Shown: positions 42,857 to 51,613 of the stretch, piece by piece
How positions within the stretch are numbered: position 1 is the stretch's first letter
How the letters are laid out: every line of letters begins with the position of its first letter
Origin: Haloarcula sp. CBA1127
GTDB taxonomy: Archaea > Halobacteriota > Halobacteria > Halobacteriales > Haloarculaceae
Length of the DNA: 64,000 bases
NCBI RefSeq assembly: GCF_001485575.1
Contig: NZ_BCNB01000006.1
Location: 1,488,001-1,552,000, forward strand
Direction of reading: 5' to 3'
The notes under the pieces: model-generated
What the model was told of the DNA's origin: nothing
Seen by the model: the letters and a program-made list of their open reading frames with translations, nothing else
Database searches by the model: none
Made by a program: the position numbers and the translations under genes

Positions 42857-45800
42857 TCAGCACTCGGACCAGCCACAGGACTCGCAGGTCTTGCAACCCT
42901 CTGAGTAGTACAGCGACAGCGAGCCACAGTCAGGACACTCTGGGCTCTCGCCGGCGTCGATGATGTCCTGTTGGTCGCCACTCGTGTCGGATGCGGCGGC
43001 TGCGCCGCCGTCGGTCTGCGTCTGCGTGGCGGTCTCGCCTTCAGCTTTTTCGGCGGTTTCCTCTAGCGTGGTCTGGTCGGGGTAGGCCTTGTCGACATCG
43101 CCGTCGAGGTAGCGACGGAGAGCCGTGCCGATGGCGTCCGGGATGGACTGGATCTGCTCGCCCTTGTCCCAGGCGACCTTCGGCGACCGGATACCTTGCA
43201 GTTCGTCGGCGATTTCCTCTGGGTCGACGCCCGAGCGAAGTGCCGTCGAGATGGTCTTGGCCAGCGCCTCGGTGAAAGAGGCGGTGAAGCCGCCGGAGTT
43301 GCCGATGTTGGCGAACAGCTCGAACGGCCGGTCGGCCTCGGGGTCCTCGTTGATGTTGACGTAGAGCTTCCCGTAGCCGGTGTCGATGCGCTGTGTCACG
43401 CCGTGGAGCACGTCGGGTCGGGTCTGCTTCTCGGCGTACTCGGCGTCTCCGTCGGCGACACCCAGCACTTGCTGGATGGAGTCGTCGATGGCGGCCTGGA
43501 CGGCCTCGTCCTCGAGGAAGCCTTCGATGCCGCCGAAGACCTCCTCGATCTGTGCGACGATCTCGTCAGCGTCCATGTCCGAGAACTCCGTGTTCTGGGC
43601 GCGCGTGGTCAGCACCTGCTTGCTGCGGGTGCCATCGCGGTAGTAGGTAACGCCCTTGCCGCCGTGGTCGTAGATGTACTCGAACACTTCGGCGGCGTCC
43701 TCGGTCGTGGAGTCGTTCGGGGCGTTGACCGTCTTCGAGATGGCGGAGTCGACGCCCTCCTGACAGGCCACCTGAATACCTGCGTGCTGCTTCGCCGAGA
43801 GGTCGCCCGTCGTGACGAACAGCTCGCCGATGGCATCGGGCACGGTCGTCAGCCCGTCGACGCCGTCGAACTCGTTGTTGGCCATCTGCTCCTGGGCCTC
43901 CTGTTTGACGGCTTCGACGTCGATGTCGTTGTCCTCCAGCGCACGGAGGAAGTAGTCGTCGAACTCCACAAGCATCTCGTCGCCCTGTACGTCGTCGGAG
44001 ACGTTCTTGTAGTAGGCGACGTTGTAGATCGGTTCACACCCGCCGGTGGTGTTGCCGATCATCGAGGTCGTTCCGGTCGGGGCGATGGTCGTGGTGTTGT
44101 GGTTGCGGATGGGGTACCCGTCTTCCCAGTCCGCCGCGTCCTCGCCGGTCTGCTTCTCGAACCAGTCGGAGTAGTCTGTCGGGTTCGCGTACTTGGAGTT
44201 CTCCCATTCAGTGAAGACGCCCCGTTCCTCGGCGAGTTCGTGGCTCGCGGCCTTCGACCCGTGGTTGATGTGGCGCATCGTCTGGCGGGCGATTTCGTTG
44301 GCCTCCTCGGTCCCGTAGGCGACGCCGAGCTGGATGTACAGCTGGGCAAGGCCCATGATACCGAGGCCGATTTTTCGCATCTCCCGGACCTTCTGCTCGA
44401 TCTTCTCGACCGGGAAGTCGGACATCGTAACGACGTTTTCGAGGAAGCGGGTGCCGAGTTCGATGCGTCGGTCGAACTCCTCCCAGTCGATGGCGTCCTC
44501 GAGGAACGCGTCGATAGCAGCTTCCGTCGAGTCGTACTCGTCGGCGTGGGCCTCCGACCAGACGCGCCAGTCCGGCGCGTCCGTGGCGGCCAGCGTCGAG
44601 AGGTTGATGTGCCCGAGGTTACAGGCCTCGTACTCCTCGAGGGGCTGTTCGCCACACGGGTTTGTGGCGAGGATCTCGTGGTCGGGATGCTCCTCAACGT
44701 CGAAGGAGTGCTGCTTGTTCACCCGTTCGAGGTAGATAACGCCGGGTTCGCCGTTCTCGTGCGCGCCCTCGACGATGTCGTCCCAGAGTTCCTCGGCCGG
44801 AATCGAGAGCTCTTCGCCAACCTCGACGTGCTCGCCGAGGCCGAACATGTCGTACAGTTCTTTCGTCTCTTCGGTGGCGATATGTGCTTCGCCTGTCCGT
44901 GGGTTCGTGAAGGTGAACTCCTCACCGGCCTTCAGCGCCTCCATGAAGTCGTCGGTGACGCCGACGGAGATGTTGAAGTTCGAAAGGTGACCCTCGACGG
45001 CGTTTCGGAGGTGCTTTGGCACCTGACCGTCGTCGTCAATGAGTTCCCGTGCTTCCTCCAGCGCCTCGGCGAAGGAGTTGTGCGTGAAGTCGTCCGGGTC
45101 GTTCAGGCGCAGCGTCTCGGCGAGCGAGACGTCCTTGTTCTTGGCGTGGATGAACTGGATGACGTCCGGGTGGGAGACTCGCATGACACCCATCTGTGCG
45201 CCACGGCGGGCGCCGCCCTGCGCGATGGTCTCGCACATCTGGTCGTAGGTCCGCATGAACGTGATGGGACCGGAGGCGATGCCGCCGGTCGAGCCGACGG
45301 GGTCGCCGTACGGGCGGAGCTTCCAGAACGCATAGCCCATGCCACCGCCGGACTGGAAGACCTGCGCGGCCTCCTTGGCAGTCTGGTGGATGTCGTCGAT
45401 GTCGTCGCCGGGAGAGTCGACGAAACAGGCGGAAAGCTGCTGGAGTTCGTCGCCGGCGTTCATCAGCGTCGGCGAGTTCGGCATAAAGGAGAGCTGCTCC
45501 ATCTGCTCTTGGAAGGCGTCGGCGGTCGATTCGACGTGGTCGCGGACACCTTCGGGCAGTTCCGGCACGACCGTCTCGTAGGCGAACTTGTTGACGTTGT
45601 AGACAGAGAGTTCGGTCTCGACGTCGTCGTCCACGGACGTTCCTTTGCCGAACACCTCGTCGGCGAGTTCGTCGCGGCGCGGGTGGTCGGGCTTCAGCTG
45701 GTCTGGCGAGACGTGTACGTCGACGTCCTGCTTGTTGGCCTCGAACACAGCCTCAGCGAGCGCGATGTTCTTTGCGACACGGTCGAAGAGGTCTTCGGGT

Positions 45801-45955
45801 CCCTCGATGAGGTCCCCATTAGCATCCTTCCGGAGGTAGCGAGCCGGGAGGATGTTGTGGTAGGCGTTGCCTGTGAGTCGCTCTTCGATAGTGTCACCGT
45901 CAGTACGTTTGATCGGGAGCGTAATCTCGTCAGCGGAAAGGTCGCTGTTACTCAT
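42857..45955 (-). CDS. nrdJ: class II (adenosylcobalamin-dependent) ribonucleoside-diphosphate reductase
   Basis: 1,032 residues from ATG 45955. It reduces ribonucleotides using a cobalamin radical. The active-site cysteines are C177 (LQQLSACFVDSPGDD) and C434 in the radical-bearing motif NPCGEQPL. TIAPTGTTSMIGNTTGG is the phosphate-binding loop. The C-terminal part ends in a zinc ribbon with redox cysteines (ECPDCGSLSLYYSEGCKTCESCGWSEC-type pattern, split here by eye into two CxxC pairs). No inteins are present. A GGAGGAGG ribosome-binding site precedes the start and TTAAAC at 46061-46066 is the likely promoter. Confidence 0.95.
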   Translation of the reverse strand: MSNSDLSADEITLPIKRTDGDTIEERLTGNAYHNILPARYLRKDANGDLIEGPEDLFDRVAKNIALAEAVFEANKQDVDVHVSPDQLKPDHPRRDELADEVFGKGTSVDDDVETELSVYNVNKFAYETVVPELPEGVRDHVESTADAFQEQMEQLSFMPNSPTLMNAGDELQQLSACFVDSPGDDIDDIHQTAKEAAQVFQSGGGMGYAFWKLRPYGDPVGSTGGIASGPITFMRTYDQMCETIAQGGARRGAQMGVMRVSHPDVIQFIHAKNKDVSLAETLRLNDPDDFTHNSFAEALEEARELIDDDGQVPKHLRNAVEGHLSNFNISVGVTDDFMEALKAGEEFTFTNPRTGEAHIATEETKELYDMFGLGEHVEVGEELSIPAEELWDDIVEGAHENGEPGVIYLERVNKQHSFDVEEHPDHEILATNPCGEQPLEEYEACNLGHINLSTLAATDAPDWRVWSEAHADEYDSTEAAIDAFLEDAIDWEEFDRRIELGTRFLENVVTMSDFPVEKIEQKVREMRKIGLGIMGLAQLYIQLGVAYGTEEANEIARQTMRHINHGSKAASHELAEERGVFTEWENSKYANPTDYSDWFEKQTGEDAADWEDGYPIRNHNTTTIAPTGTTSMIGNTTGGCEPIYNVAYYKNVSDDVQGDEMLVEFDDYFLRALEDNDIDVEAVKQEAQEQMANNEFDGVDGLTTVPDAIGELFVTTGDLSAKQHAGIQVACQEGVDSAISKTVNAPNDSTTEDAAEVFEYIYDHGGKGVTYYRDGTRSKQVLTTRAQNTEFSDMDADEIVAQIEEVFGGIEGFLEDEAVQAAIDDSIQQVLGVADGDAEYAEKQTRPDVLHGVTQRIDTGYGKLYVNINEDPEADRPFELFANIGNSGGFTASFTEALAKTISTALRSGVDPEEIADELQGIRSPKVAWDKGEQIQSIPDAIGTALRRYLDGDVDKAYPDQTTLEETAEKAEGETATQTQTDGGAAAASDTSGDQQDIIDAGESPECPDCGSLSLYYSEGCKTCESCGWSEC

Positions 45956-46519
45956 CGCCCGCTCCTCCTCCCGACAGCGGCCGTCTGTCGGTCGATACCC
46001 CTCGTCGTAGCTACCCGTGATCCTGTCATTTCTGGCGGCGAATACGTAGTCATCGATAGCGTTTAATCCTTCTTGTCTGCGATTCGGCGGCGGCCGTAGC
46101 AATCTCCGGAGTCATGGCTACGGTACTCGACGAACTGTGCTGGTGACGCGTGAAACGATAGCCGCGTACAACGGAATAGATGCCGTCGTTTCTCCTTAAT
46201 ACTGTCCAGACCGAGGTGAAAGTGAAACCCCGACCCTGTGAACCACCAGACGTGAGTGAGATATCCAGTAGAAACTGGCGGGGGTTTGCGGGTGATGATA
46301 TACGCTCGCTAACAGTGCGTAGGGATGTAATAAGGCTGTGTCAGACGCGCCGCCGTAGTGCGGTTTTGACAAAACTGGTCTGTCAGTCCGTGCGGTGTCG
46401 ATATCGTGTGGCCTGTGCTCTATTTCATCCGGGAAAGTGCCCGCTATCTAGTTCGAGAGTGGACTGGGTGGAAGGCGGGAGGCGGGACGCTTACAGGTCT
46501 GTGGACCGAAGGAACGTGC
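45956..46519. other. 564-base region without a recognised gene
   Basis: It holds, in order: the nrdJ leader with a GGAGGAGG near 45964 and a TATA-like TTAAAC (minus strand, 46061-46066); the structured element at 46225-46287; the palindrome GTTTTG-a-CAAAAC at 46363-46375; and the start region of the J-domain gene. No open frame longer than 25 codons shows a protein-like composition. Open frames running into the next gene are shadows. Confidence 0.6.
46225..46287 (+). ncRNA. candidate structured RNA
   Basis: AAACCCC at 46225-46231 pairs with GGGGTTT at 46281-46287, and an inner hairpin CCAGT-agaa-ACTGG lies at 46265-46278. TTAATA at 46196 sits about 29 bases upstream and could be a TATA box. 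It could be a small non-coding RNA or a leader structure. No known RNA family is recognised and coding evidence is absent. Confidence 0.3.
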
Positions 46520-47080
46520 GTGCAGTACGATGGGCTCACCAAGGGAATCGCGGTGGTGTTCGGAGGCCTGACAGTCGTCCTGACGGCGGTGGGCCTCGTG
46601 ATCAATCCTGCGGTGCTTTTTCTGGCACTCATGTTCGGGGTGTCGACGTATTTCATGTACTACCACCTCAGCGGGAAGATGGCTGCAAGCCTCTACGAGC
46701 GGGTCGAACGACAGGCGGCACAGAACACGGGGAACGCCCGCCGTGGGGGGTTTGGGGCTGGCCCGCGGGAGGAATGGGAACCACCGCGGGACGGCCGCCG
46801 AGCGCGCCGCTCGCGAGCGTCGCAGGGTGGCCAACGTCGCCGACAGCGACAGCGACGCCAGACAGCCGGCGACCGGCAGCGCCGACAGCGCGTCCAGTCG
46901 TCGGGACCGAGTCCGGCGGAGGCCTACCGGCGGCTGGGCCTCGATCCGGACGCCGACCAGAGTACTATCAAACGAGCCTACCGGGAGAAGGTCAAGGAGG
47001 TCCATCCCGACACCGACAGCGGGAGCGAGACGGAGTTCAAGCAGGTGCAAGCGGCCTACGAGACGCTGACCGACGACTGA
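46520..47080 (+). CDS. membrane protein with C-terminal J domain
   Basis: 186 residues from GTG 46520 (MQYDGLTKGIAVVFGGL); a longer frame from 46406 has a less plausible start. Two transmembrane segments (about 9-29 and 31-47) are followed by a linker rich in Arg and Gln (about 85-125), then a DnaJ domain at 130-186 with YRRLGLDPDADQSTIKRAYR and the HPD motif in KVKEVHPDTDSGS. The J domain should stimulate DnaK at the membrane. Its placement at the C terminus and the basic linker are unusual. Confidence 0.8.
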   Translation: MQYDGLTKGIAVVFGGLTVVLTAVGLVINPAVLFLALMFGVSTYFMYYHLSGKMAASLYERVERQAAQNTGNARRGGFGAGPREEWEPPRDGRRARRSRASQGGQRRRQRQRRQTAGDRQRRQRVQSSGPSPAEAYRRLGLDPDADQSTIKRAYREKVKEVHPDTDSGSETEFKQVQAAYETLTDD

Positions 47081-47117
47081 CCGCAATTCCCATATACGCC
47101 GCTCCGAACCCGAACGT

Positions 47118-47801
47118 ATGGACAGCGACGCACCTCCCCTTATTGTGGATATCGACGGGACACTGACCGACGAGAGCCGAGCGCTTGACCCCCACGTCGT
47201 ACCGGTCCTCCGCGAGTGGCCTGCACGTGTCGTCATCGCGACTGGGAAAGCGATGCCGTTCCCGATTGCGCTCTGTGAGTTTCTCGGTATCGAACGGACA
47301 GTCGTCGCCGAGAACGGCGGCGTCGTGTTCGTCGAAGCGACCGACGAACTCAGGCTGGAAGGCGATCACGAGGCGGCGCTGGCGGTCGGCGAAGCCTACC
47401 GTGATCTGGGCCACGACCTCGGCTTCGGGCAGGTCGACCTGGCGAACCGATGGCGCGAGACGGAACTCGTCGTGTCGCTCGACCAGCCGCTCGAACCGCT
47501 GGAGGAACTGGCCGCGGCACGCGGGCTCGTCGTCCTCGACACCGGCTTCGCCTACCACGTGACGGACCCGGTCGTCGACAAAGGGACAGGACTCGAAGCG
47601 GTGTGCGCGGAACTGGATCTGGAGCCGGCAGAGTTTCTGGCGGTCGGCGACTCGGTGAACGACGCCCAGATGTTCGACCTGGCCGGAGAGGCCGTGGCCG
47701 TGGCCAACGCCGACGAGTCGGCGCTCGAACGGGCCGACCAGGTGACCGATGCGAGCTACGGTGACGGCTTTCTCGAAGCGGTTGCGCCGTATCGGGACTG
47801 A
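47118..47801 (+). CDS. pgp: phosphoglycolate phosphatase (HAD family)
   Basis: 227 residues. HAD motif I is VDIDGTLTDES near residue 11, with the nucleophile Asp; motif II is IATGKAMPFPIALCEFLG; motif III/IV is VVDKGTGLEAVCAELD and FLAVGDSVNDAQMFDLAG. The cap region and the length match archaeal Pgp, which removes phosphoglycolate formed in metabolism or DNA repair. Cytosolic, needs Mg2+. It starts about 37 bases after the J-domain gene, on the same strand. Confidence 0.88.
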   Translation: MDSDAPPLIVDIDGTLTDESRALDPHVVPVLREWPARVVIATGKAMPFPIALCEFLGIERTVVAENGGVVFVEATDELRLEGDHEAALAVGEAYRDLGHDLGFGQVDLANRWRETELVVSLDQPLEPLEELAAARGLVVLDTGFAYHVTDPVVDKGTGLEAVCAELDLEPAEFLAVGDSVNDAQMFDLAGEAVAVANADESALERADQVTDASYGDGFLEAVAPYRD

Positions 47802-48079
47802 CTCCACCCATTTGGTGTTTCCAGTTGCTGTTGGAACTGTCGCTACCTGGACTGGCGAACAGGTGACGCCATCGACAGCCCCGACTATCCACGGGGCGGC
47901 GTCACACGACCGCAAACCCCGTTTAGCGGCTCAGTCCACGAGCGGTCTGGCTTCGCCTTTAGGTATACATATCCGTCCGGTCGCTACTGTGAGAGACACA
48001 CTCAGCCACCGGATTCAGAAGGTCTCTGGAGCCGTAAATCCGGGGAAGGCTTATATCTGCCCCACAGTAACGGGAGGAT

Positions 48080-49711
48080 ATGAGCCCCGACCGGGCTGTC
48101 CTCCGGCGCGCGCTTGACCGCGGTGAACGGGAGGGCGGCAGCGTCGAGTTCAAAGAACGGCTCACCGAGAACCTCCATCTGTCCGAGGGGCGACTCGAAT
48201 CCCTCGCGGCACAACTCCGCCACCGCGTTCTCTCCGGAGATGGGGAGGCAACGTACGTCGTCGGCGTCACCGACGACGGCGGTCTGGCCGGCATCTCGCC
48301 GGCGGAGTTCTCAGAGTCGATGGACGTACTCAGCCTGCTGGCAGAGGAGGCCGGCGCACACATCGAGGAGGTGAAAACGTGGGGCGTCGACGGCGTCTCA
48401 GACGACGGGGCGACCGACACAGACGGTATCGTGGGTGTCGCGACGGTCTCTGAGGGGTCGGTCCTCGCGGACGACGACCACATCGTCGTGGGCACCGCTG
48501 GCCACGTCGACCACGGCAAATCCACGCTCGTGGGGTCGCTGGTCACCGGTGACGCCGACGACGGCGAAGGTGGGACACGCGGCTTTCTCGATGTCCAGCC
48601 TCACGAAGTCGAGCGGGGACTGTCCGCGGACCTCTCCTACGGCGTCTACGGCTTCGACGACGACGGCGAGCCGATCCGCATGGACAATCCCCATCGGAAG
48701 GATGACCGAGCGCGAGTCGTCGAAGCATCCGACCGGCTCGTTTCCTTCGTCGACACTGTGGGCCACGAGCCGTGGCTCCGGACGACGATCCGCGGCCTCG
48801 TGGGACAGAAGCTCGATTACGGCCTCCTGACCGTCGCGGCCGACGACGGGGTGACCGAGACGACGCGAGAACACCTCGGTATCCTGCTGGCGACGGACCT
48901 CCCGACGATTGTCGCCATCACCAAGACCGACCTCGTCGACGGTGAACGGGTCGCCGAAGTCGAACGCGATGTCGAACAGGCACTGCGGGAGGTCGACAAG
49001 ACCCCGCTTCGGGTCGAGCGCCACGGCGTCGACACGGCTATCGATGAAATTTCTGAGACCGTCGTTCCCGTTGTTACCACCAGCGCCGTCACGAAGGAGG
49101 GGCTGGACGCCCTCGACGAGATGTTCGAGGCGTTGCCAAAGACCGCCGGCGAAGTGGGTGACTTCCGGATGTACGTCGACCGGACGTACAACGTCCAGGG
49201 AGTCGGCGCGGTCGCCTCCGGCACCATCAAATCCGGCGAGGTCGAGGCCGGCGACGAGCTGTTACTCGGACCGATGCAGGACGGGAGCTTTCGCGAGGTC
49301 GAAGTGCGGTCCATCGAGATGCACTACCACCGGGTTGACGAGGCCAAGGCCGGCCGTATCGTCGGCATCGCGCTGAAGGGTGTCCGCGAGGCGGACATCG
49401 AGCGCGGGATGGTCCTGCTGCCGAGCGACGCGGACCCGTCACCGGTCCGTGAATTCGAGGCCGAGGTGATGGTGTTGAACCACCCGACTCGAATCGGCGA
49501 CGGCTACGAACCTGTGGTCCACCTCGAAACGGTCAGCGAGGCCGCGGCCTTCTATCCGGAAGGCGGGCAGTTGCTTCCGGGTGACGCCGGCAAGGCACGC
49601 GTGCGGTTCAAGTTCCGCTCCTATCTCGTCGAGGAAGGCCAGAAGTTCGTCTTCCGCGAGGGGAGTTCGAAGGGCGTCGGAACCGTCACCGACATCGACC
49701 CGGTTGAGTAG
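48080..49711 (+). CDS. GTPBP1-type translational GTPase
   Basis: 543 residues. An N-terminal extension of about 130 residues (VEFKERLTENLHLSEGRLESLAAQLRHRV, then GEATYVVGVTDDGGLAGIS) precedes the GTPase domain: G1 GHVDHGKS at 141-148, G3 DTVGHE at 225-230 and G4 TKTD at 281-284. EF-Tu-like domains 2 and 3 follow (MYVDRTYNVQGVGAVASGTIK onwards). The family resembles GTPBP1/GTPBP2, which in eukaryotes act on ribosomes and mRNA surveillance. TTATAT at about 48051 precedes the ATG at 48080, fitting a leaderless transcript. Confidence 0.9.
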   Translation: MSPDRAVLRRALDRGEREGGSVEFKERLTENLHLSEGRLESLAAQLRHRVLSGDGEATYVVGVTDDGGLAGISPAEFSESMDVLSLLAEEAGAHIEEVKTWGVDGVSDDGATDTDGIVGVATVSEGSVLADDDHIVVGTAGHVDHGKSTLVGSLVTGDADDGEGGTRGFLDVQPHEVERGLSADLSYGVYGFDDDGEPIRMDNPHRKDDRARVVEASDRLVSFVDTVGHEPWLRTTIRGLVGQKLDYGLLTVAADDGVTETTREHLGILLATDLPTIVAITKTDLVDGERVAEVERDVEQALREVDKTPLRVERHGVDTAIDEISETVVPVVTTSAVTKEGLDALDEMFEALPKTAGEVGDFRMYVDRTYNVQGVGAVASGTIKSGEVEAGDELLLGPMQDGSFREVEVRSIEMHYHRVDEAKAGRIVGIALKGVREADIERGMVLLPSDADPSPVREFEAEVMVLNHPTRIGDGYEPVVHLETVSEAAAFYPEGGQLLPGDAGKARVRFKFRSYLVEEGQKFVFREGSSKGVGTVTDIDPVE

Positions 49712-49726
49712 CGGCCCGTCGTTTCA

Positions 49727-50221
49727 CTACTCTTCGTTGTTTCCGGTCGGCCGTCTGTACCCGTCATCCGTTTTCTCGGCAAGTCCGAACAGCACGGCCC
49801 ACTCCAGTAGGTTCACCACTCGACCCCGCCAGATGGCTTCCCAGTCGGTGTGACGTTCACGCTCCCAGCGGGGAATCTCCTCTCTGAGAGCATCGAATGC
49901 ATCGTCAGTGTCCACCGGCTCCAAACCGAGCGCGGCGAGGAGCACGTCGACGCCGAAGACCGATTCCTCGAAGGCTGCCGCGAGGTCCGCCCGGTCGGGG
50001 TCGGTCCTCGTCCGGTAGTAGCCCCGGTCGCTCTCACCGACCAGTCCCAGCGCCTGCAGGAAAACCAGATATTTCCGGGCCGTTTCGCGGTCGGACACGT
50101 CGGTCGCTGTCTGGATAGATCGACAGCAATCGTCCTCGCTGTCAGGGACAAGCGGAAGCGCCTCTCTTGCGGTTTCCAGAAACGAGCGCGAGCGGGCCGG
50201 CGGCGCGACCTTGTAACGCAT
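49727..50221 (-). CDS. conserved haloarchaeal protein, unknown function
   Basis: 164 residues. A basic N terminus (RYKVAPPARSRSFLETARE) precedes helix-rich segments, including ETARKYLVFLQALGLVGESDRGYYRT, which looks like a winged-helix part. The middle is acidic and the C terminus ends RRPTGNNEE. It might be a DNA- or RNA-binding regulator, but nothing decisive is visible. It follows mch by 6 bases on the same strand, so the two are probably one operon. Confidence 0.65.
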   Translation of the reverse strand: MRYKVAPPARSRSFLETAREALPLVPDSEDDCCRSIQTATDVSDRETARKYLVFLQALGLVGESDRGYYRTRTDPDRADLAAAFEESVFGVDVLLAALGLEPVDTDDAFDALREEIPRWERERHTDWEAIWRGRVVNLLEWAVLFGLAEKTDDGYRRPTGNNEE

Positions 50222-50227
50222 ACCCGA

Positions 50228-51160
50228 TTACAGGCCGAAGCTCTCGGCTAACACGCCCTCGCTCGTCTCGCCGACGACGTGCGTGTCGCCACCGACCACG
50301 TCGATAGTGACCGCGGCGGGGCCGAACAGTTCGACGGGGAGCTCCGCGAAGTCCCAGTCGACGTCCTCGAAGACGCCTTCCATCGGCTCGCCGTATTCTT
50401 CGGCCGCGACGGACGGCACCTCGTCGAAGCGGTCGAAGGACTCGTCGACGGTGAGGTGGACCTCGCTGCCGTAGGCGAGTGCATCTGTGGTCCGAGCCAT
50501 CGCAGTCGCTTCGTCATCGGCGACCGGCGCGACCGGCGCGCGGCCGCTGGCTGACAGCACCGACACTGGGTCGAAGCCGAGTTCGGCCAGTCGGAAGACG
50601 GCCAGTTCGGCGGCTCGGGCCGCGGCGACGACGCTCCCGGTGACACTCGCCGTCGCGAACGACGGCAGGAACACGCCGGTCTCGGGGACGCCGGTGCGCT
50701 CGGCGACCTGGCTCGCGACGGCCTCGTCCGGCAGTTCGTCGGTCTCTAGAGCCAGCACGGCGAAGTCAGCGTCCTCGCGGTAGCCGATGCGCTGGAAGGC
50801 TTCCTCTTCGGCAACGAGTGCGCGTGCGGGGCCGCTCCCGAGCGCCTCGAAGTCATCGGTGGCCAGCTCCCAGCCGCCCTTCTGCGAGCACAGCAGGGCC
50901 AGTGCCGGGTGGTCAGTCGACAGTTCGACGTGATTCAGCGGCGCGCCGCTGATGGTGTCCATCGTTGACTGGACCGTCGCCAGCCCGGCCGTCTGGATTT
51001 CCGCGAGTAGCATGCCGGCCTCGACAGCTCCGGGGACCTCGACACCGAAGTCCAGCACCGCGGCATCGCCCTCCAGCGCGTGTACGTCTATCGTGAGCTC
51101 GTCGGCGAAGTCGATGGCCTCGTCTACGAGTTCCGTGGCCATCCGATTGAGACTATCCAT
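50228..51160 (-). CDS. mch: methenyltetrahydromethanopterin cyclohydrolase
   Basis: 310 residues, close to the usual length. It interconverts methenyl- and formyl-tetrahydromethanopterin. Typical parts are MDSLNRMATELVDEAIDFAD, VEVPGAVEAGMLLAEIQTAGL, ELSTDHPALALLCSQKGGW and PSFATASVTGSVVAAARAAELAVFRL. Haloarchaea make no methane, so the enzyme serves C1 transfer with folate or a methanopterin analogue. It sits between the thiamine-binding-type gene and the 49727 gene on the minus strand. Confidence 0.92.
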   Translation of the reverse strand: MDSLNRMATELVDEAIDFADELTIDVHALEGDAAVLDFGVEVPGAVEAGMLLAEIQTAGLATVQSTMDTISGAPLNHVELSTDHPALALLCSQKGGWELATDDFEALGSGPARALVAEEEAFQRIGYREDADFAVLALETDELPDEAVASQVAERTGVPETGVFLPSFATASVTGSVVAAARAAELAVFRLAELGFDPVSVLSASGRAPVAPVADDEATAMARTTDALAYGSEVHLTVDESFDRFDEVPSVAAEEYGEPMEGVFEDVDWDFAELPVELFGPAAVTIDVVGGDTHVVGETSEGVLAESFGL

Positions 51161-51184
51161 ACGCCGTCTTTGGCACCCTTCCCT

Positions 51185-51517
51185 TTAATCTCCGCCTTCG
51201 GCCGCGTCGCTTCTGGCCGCCCGACCCAGATGCTCCTCGACGGCGTCGACCTTATCTCGCGCCTGCTGGTCAACGGTTCGCTTGTCGTCGATCTTCAAGA
51301 ACGTACTCACGCGGTCGGTCTGCTCGCCGACAGCCTCGTGAGCCGCGTGGGTGGCCGCGAACAGTTCCTCGCTGTCCTCCGCTTCGATGATGGTCCCCAT
51401 CGGCGTCGTCTTGTACTCGACGTCGAACGCCTCCAGCGCCGCGACGGCGTCAGCGACGTACGACGACATACTACCTTCGATGACCGGTGCGACCGAGAGA
51501 AACCCTATGCAGGTCAT
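51185..51517 (-). CDS. MTH1187/YqgV (UPF0045) family thiamine-binding-type protein
   Basis: 110 residues from ATG 51517 (MTCIGFLSVAPVIEGS). It has the ferredoxin-like fold of the MTH1187 family: SSYVADAVAALEAFDVEYKTTPMGTIIEAE, and a C-terminal helix VDAVEEHLGRA. Members bind thiamine or a related ligand as dimers or tetramers. The frame extends upstream but that part is a basic shadow. It precedes mch by 24 bases on the same strand, so it belongs to that operon. Confidence 0.85.
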   Translation of the reverse strand: MTCIGFLSVAPVIEGSMSSYVADAVAALEAFDVEYKTTPMGTIIEAEDSEELFAATHAAHEAVGEQTDRVSTFLKIDDKRTVDQQARDKVDAVEEHLGRAARSDAAEGGD

Positions 51518-51613
51518 ACTGATTCCCACGTGCGCCCGCGACCTAACCGCTATGGTACTCACGCTCGCTATCGGTGTCAGACTTGAGTAAAGAACTGCCG
51601 CTGTTCGGAACGC

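Noticed and set aside
43196-46066. Plus-strand open frame of 956 codons opposite nrdJ
   Set aside because: Antisense shadow of nrdJ; Val/Gly/Leu-rich and without any known motif.
45956-46070. Cobalamin riboswitch in front of nrdJ
   Set aside because: The conserved B12-box was not seen, and such switches are rare or absent in haloarchaea.
46289-46345. Box C/D guide RNA starting at GTGATGA
   Set aside because: A C box is present, but no CTGA D box follows at a workable distance.
46338-46390. Insertion-sequence ends suggested by TGTCAGAC/GTCTGTCAG near 46,340-46,390
   Set aside because: The words are not exact inverted repeats, no target duplication is visible and no transposase remnant is nearby.
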